NCBI GenBank assembly: GCA_021324115.1
Contig: JAJPJS010000018.1
Coordinates: 62,001 to 126,000 of the forward strand
Direction: 5' to 3'
Length of the DNA stretch: 64,000 bases
Source: Nitrososphaerota archaeon
Lineage (GTDB): Archaea; Thermoproteota; Nitrososphaeria; Conexivisphaerales; DTJL01
Notes under the pieces: generated by a model
What the model saw: the letters and a program-made list of their open reading frames with translations, nothing else
The model's database searches: none
What the model was told of the DNA's origin: nothing
Position numbers and translations under genes: made by a program
Shown: positions 62,074-64,000 of the stretch, one piece after another
How positions within the stretch are numbered: position 1 is the stretch's first letter
How the letters are laid out: each line of letters opens with the position of its first letter

Positions 62074-62514
62074 GTGAGGTGGTACTTTATCAGGTTCCTC
62101 TCCGGCTTAATTCATGATATCGTGCAGCATTCCGAAGAAGGATATCCTGAGGAGGTATGTGGCGTCATGCTTTCACCCAGCGATACATCCGACCTGGTCA
62201 TTTCTCTCCGTAGGATGAAAAACTCGCATGATGGACCCAGGCAGAGCAGATACTCCATCGACCCGATGGAACTGTATGCAGCGGATAACGAAGCAACCAA
62301 AGAGGGAATGCTGATTGTTGGAATATATCATTCTCATCCTGATTCTCCGGCCAAACCCTCGAAGTTTGATTTGGATCATTCTTTTCCATGGTACAAGTAC
62401 GTTATAACGTCGGTTGTGGAGGGCAAGGTAAAGGATACGAGGTGCTGGGCCATGAATAACGACCGAACTGCTTTTATGGAGGAGGCAATTGTGGAGGTGG
62501 AAATTCGGAAATGA
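62074..62514 (+). CDS. JAMM/MPN+ metalloprotease (Mec+/HcyD-like)
   Basis: JAMM proteases cut isopeptide or peptide bonds after the C-terminal Gly-Gly of ubiquitin-like proteins. The site is complete: Glu27 in YPEEVCGVML, His86 and His88 in YHSHPDS, Ser96 in KPSKFD and Asp99 (HxH-x10-D). At 146 residues it is the minimal domain. GTG 62074 lies 3 bp after the PLP enzyme and its end overlaps the next ATG by 4 bases, so all three proteins are translated together. In Mycobacterium Mec+ frees cysteine from the CysO carrier, a useful precedent. Confidence 0.88.
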   Translation: MRWYFIRFLSGLIHDIVQHSEEGYPEEVCGVMLSPSDTSDLVISLRRMKNSHDGPRQSRYSIDPMELYAADNEATKEGMLIVGIYHSHPDSPAKPSKFDLDHSFPWYKYVITSVVEGKVKDTRCWAMNNDRTAFMEEAIVEVEIRK

Positions 62515-63923
62515 AGGTCAGGATATCGATACCCGGCACGATCAGGCAGCGTGTTGGAGGGAAAGGTGAATTTGTTACGGATGCCGGGACCGTGAAGGAG
62601 GCCATGTCTGCCCTCGTCTCTCAGTATCCTGACCTGCGGGACTACCTGTTTTCCGGAGAAGAACGATTGAGGAACTTCATAAACATGTACGTCAATGGAG
62701 ACGATATCAGGACCATGGGTGGGCTGGACACAAAGCTGAAGGATGGTGACACGATAATCATCGTACCCTCTGTTGCGGGAGGCGGTCCCGAATCTGAGCT
62801 GACACTGAATGAAATAATGAGGTACGACAGGCATCTCATCATGCCAGAAGTTGGCGTAAACGGGCAGAAGAAACTCAAAGCGGCAAGTGTTTTGGTGGTG
62901 GGTGTGGGTGGGCTGGGAACTCCTGCAGCCACATATCTGGCGGCCGCTGGAGTTGGCAGAATAGGACTGGTCGATTTTGACCGTATAGAATTCAGCAACC
63001 TTCACAGACAGGTCCTTTATTCAGAAGAAGATGTTGGGAAGTCAAAGGTAGAAGTTGCCAGAACCAGATTGATGGCTGTCAACCCAAACGTCGTTATAGA
63101 GACCTATCCGGTTCGGCTGGATAGCTCAAACGCACTGGACATAATAAGGAACTACGATGTTATTCTTGATGGCACGGATAACTTTCCCACAAGGTATCTT
63201 GTAAACGATGCGAGCGTCCTGGTCGGGAAGCCTGTGGTTCACTCGAGCATATACAGGTTTGAAGGACAGGCCTCCGTTTTCATGCCCGGAAGGGGGCCAT
63301 GCTACAGGTGCCTCTACCCCGAGCCACCACCACCTGGACTTGTTCCATCATGCGCAGAAGGGGGCGTCTTCGGAGTCCTACCGAGCGTGATGGGAAGTAT
63401 TCAGGCGGTCGAATCATTGAAGTTGATCCTTGGTGTTGGGGAACCCCTCATCGGCCGCTTGTTGATTTTTGATGCTCTGGAAATGCAGTTCAGGGAGCTG
63501 AAGGTCAAGAAGGACCCATCATGCCCCATATGTGGGTCGAATCCATCCATAAAGGCACTGATCGATTATGAAGAATTCTGCGGACTGAACCGCAACATCA
63601 ACTCGGATGAGGAAATCGAGTCCGATTTGCTTCAAAGCTGGTTGAAGGAAGGAAAGCGTGTTGAAATTCTGGACGTCAGGGAACCCTATGAGAATCAGAT
63701 CTGGCAGATTCCCGGTGCGAAGCATATCCCCCTCAGTCAGCTGCGGAATCGTTTGAACGAACTTGATCCAAATGTTCCGGTCGTCGCATACTGCCAAGTC
63801 GGTAGCAGAAGTTTGGCCGCCGTCAGGCTACTGAAGGAGAAGGGGTTCGGCACCGCAAAGAGCCTCCGTGGTGGCATTGATGCATGGGCTGTGAAGGCTG
63901 ACCAGTCGGTGCGGGGCCATTGA
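62511..63923 (+). CDS. Fusion: MoaD/ThiS-like ubiquitin fold + E1-like enzyme + rhodanese
   Basis: One 470-residue protein with three domains. Residues 1-91 form a beta-grasp sulfur carrier ending in VPSVAGG (Gly90-Gly91). Residues about 98-345 form a ThiF/MoeB/UbaA-type adenylyltransferase: VVGVGGLGTPAA (ATP site), NLHRQVLY, DGTDNFPTRY, zinc pairs CYRC and CPIC, and the crossover Cys in SCAEGGVFG. Residues about 375-462 form a rhodanese with catalytic Cys in YCQVGSRS. E1-rhodanese fusions are known (MOCS3/Uba4). The N-terminal carrier with an internal Gly-Gly is the unusual part. Confidence 0.9.
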   Translation: MKVRISIPGTIRQRVGGKGEFVTDAGTVKEAMSALVSQYPDLRDYLFSGEERLRNFINMYVNGDDIRTMGGLDTKLKDGDTIIIVPSVAGGGPESELTLNEIMRYDRHLIMPEVGVNGQKKLKAASVLVVGVGGLGTPAATYLAAAGVGRIGLVDFDRIEFSNLHRQVLYSEEDVGKSKVEVARTRLMAVNPNVVIETYPVRLDSSNALDIIRNYDVILDGTDNFPTRYLVNDASVLVGKPVVHSSIYRFEGQASVFMPGRGPCYRCLYPEPPPPGLVPSCAEGGVFGVLPSVMGSIQAVESLKLILGVGEPLIGRLLIFDALEMQFRELKVKKDPSCPICGSNPSIKALIDYEEFCGLNRNINSDEEIESDLLQSWLKEGKRVEILDVREPYENQIWQIPGAKHIPLSQLRNRLNELDPNVPVVAYCQVGSRSLAAVRLLKEKGFGTAKSLRGGIDAWAVKADQSVRGH

Positions 63924-64000
63924 TCAAGCGGTGGTGCATGTCCTTGCTTTATTGTGTCTGATACCTGCATGCGCCGGTAAAGTGTGGAAAGATGCATTTG

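Noticed and set aside
1-64000. CRISPR array or rRNA operon
   Set aside because: No regularly spaced repeats and no rRNA-like stretches were seen anywhere in the window.

Overview
This window is chromosomal DNA of an archaeon. Direct markers are archaeal DnaG primase, pelota, aIF5A with its hypusination loop, an SRP (7S) RNA, a TrmB-family regulator, a geranylgeranyl reductase, a CdvB/Snf7-like protein, tRNA introns with bulge-helix-bulge sites, and TATA boxes about 26 nt upstream of many start codons (leaderless genes). A class II HMG-CoA reductase, a B12-dependent methylmalonyl-CoA mutase and an archaeal beta-oxidation cluster together suggest the class Thermoplasmata or a neighbouring euryarchaeal lineage. 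That assignment is inference. No rRNA or CRISPR array is visible.

Layout. 0-1.4 kb: end of a TPR protein and a papain-like protease. 1.5-3.45 kb: a small scar beside an intron-containing tRNA-Gly, with an AbiE-like pair whose nucleotidyltransferase is truncated and a degenerate second copy of the tRNA 3' end. 3.5-12.2 kb: an NTP phosphatase, a complete ECF importer (S, fused double ATPase, T), two extracytoplasmic-type phosphoesterases and a second solitary T component. 12.4-17.5 kb: amidase, DUF429 protein, geranylgeranyl reductase and divergent TrmB regulator sharing a perfect palindrome, and an A-type Fe-S carrier. 17.7-24.5 kb: threonine dehydratase with RidA, then a lysine operon dapA-dapB-lysC-lysA-dapL. 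24.6-30.3 kb: zinc-ribbon membrane protein, small metalloprotease, methylmalonyl-CoA mutase (two subunits) with MeaB, HMG-CoA reductase. 30.5-34.3 kb: tRNA-Val and tRNA-Ala bracket a decayed integration hotspot (two integrase remnants, an IS5-like scrap, repeats, a tiny zinc protein) and a BtuF-like protein. 34.6-47.9 kb: LLM oxidoreductase, HTH-membrane protein, aIF5A, then the beta-oxidation cluster (thioesterase, acyl-CoA dehydrogenase, EtfBA, acyl-CoA ligase, thiolase, DUF35, hydroxyacyl-CoA dehydrogenase, SCP2, membrane Fe-S oxidoreductase). 47.9-60.4 kb: cytidine deaminase, endonuclease III, M20 peptidase, tRNA-Ser, SRP RNA, a TtuA/Ncs6 tRNA thiolase, pelota, DnaG, a Toprim protein, SDR, Snf7-like protein and a CAP-domain protein. 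60.5-63.9 kb: tRNA-Asp with two non-canonical introns, then a compact sulfur-transfer operon.

The most striking unit is 60902-63923: a Cys/Met-metabolism PLP enzyme, a JAMM protease, and one polypeptide fusing a MoaD/ThiS-like ubiquitin fold, an E1-like adenylyltransferase and a rhodanese. It looks like an archaeal version of protein-thiocarboxylate amino-acid sulfuration, with the carrier's Gly-Gly buried inside the fusion, so that the neighbouring JAMM protease may have to release it. The second notable feature is tRNA splicing. Four of the five tRNAs are interrupted, and the D-loop and T-loop introns of tRNA-Asp and tRNA-Gly fold into clean splice motifs that restore standard tRNAs.
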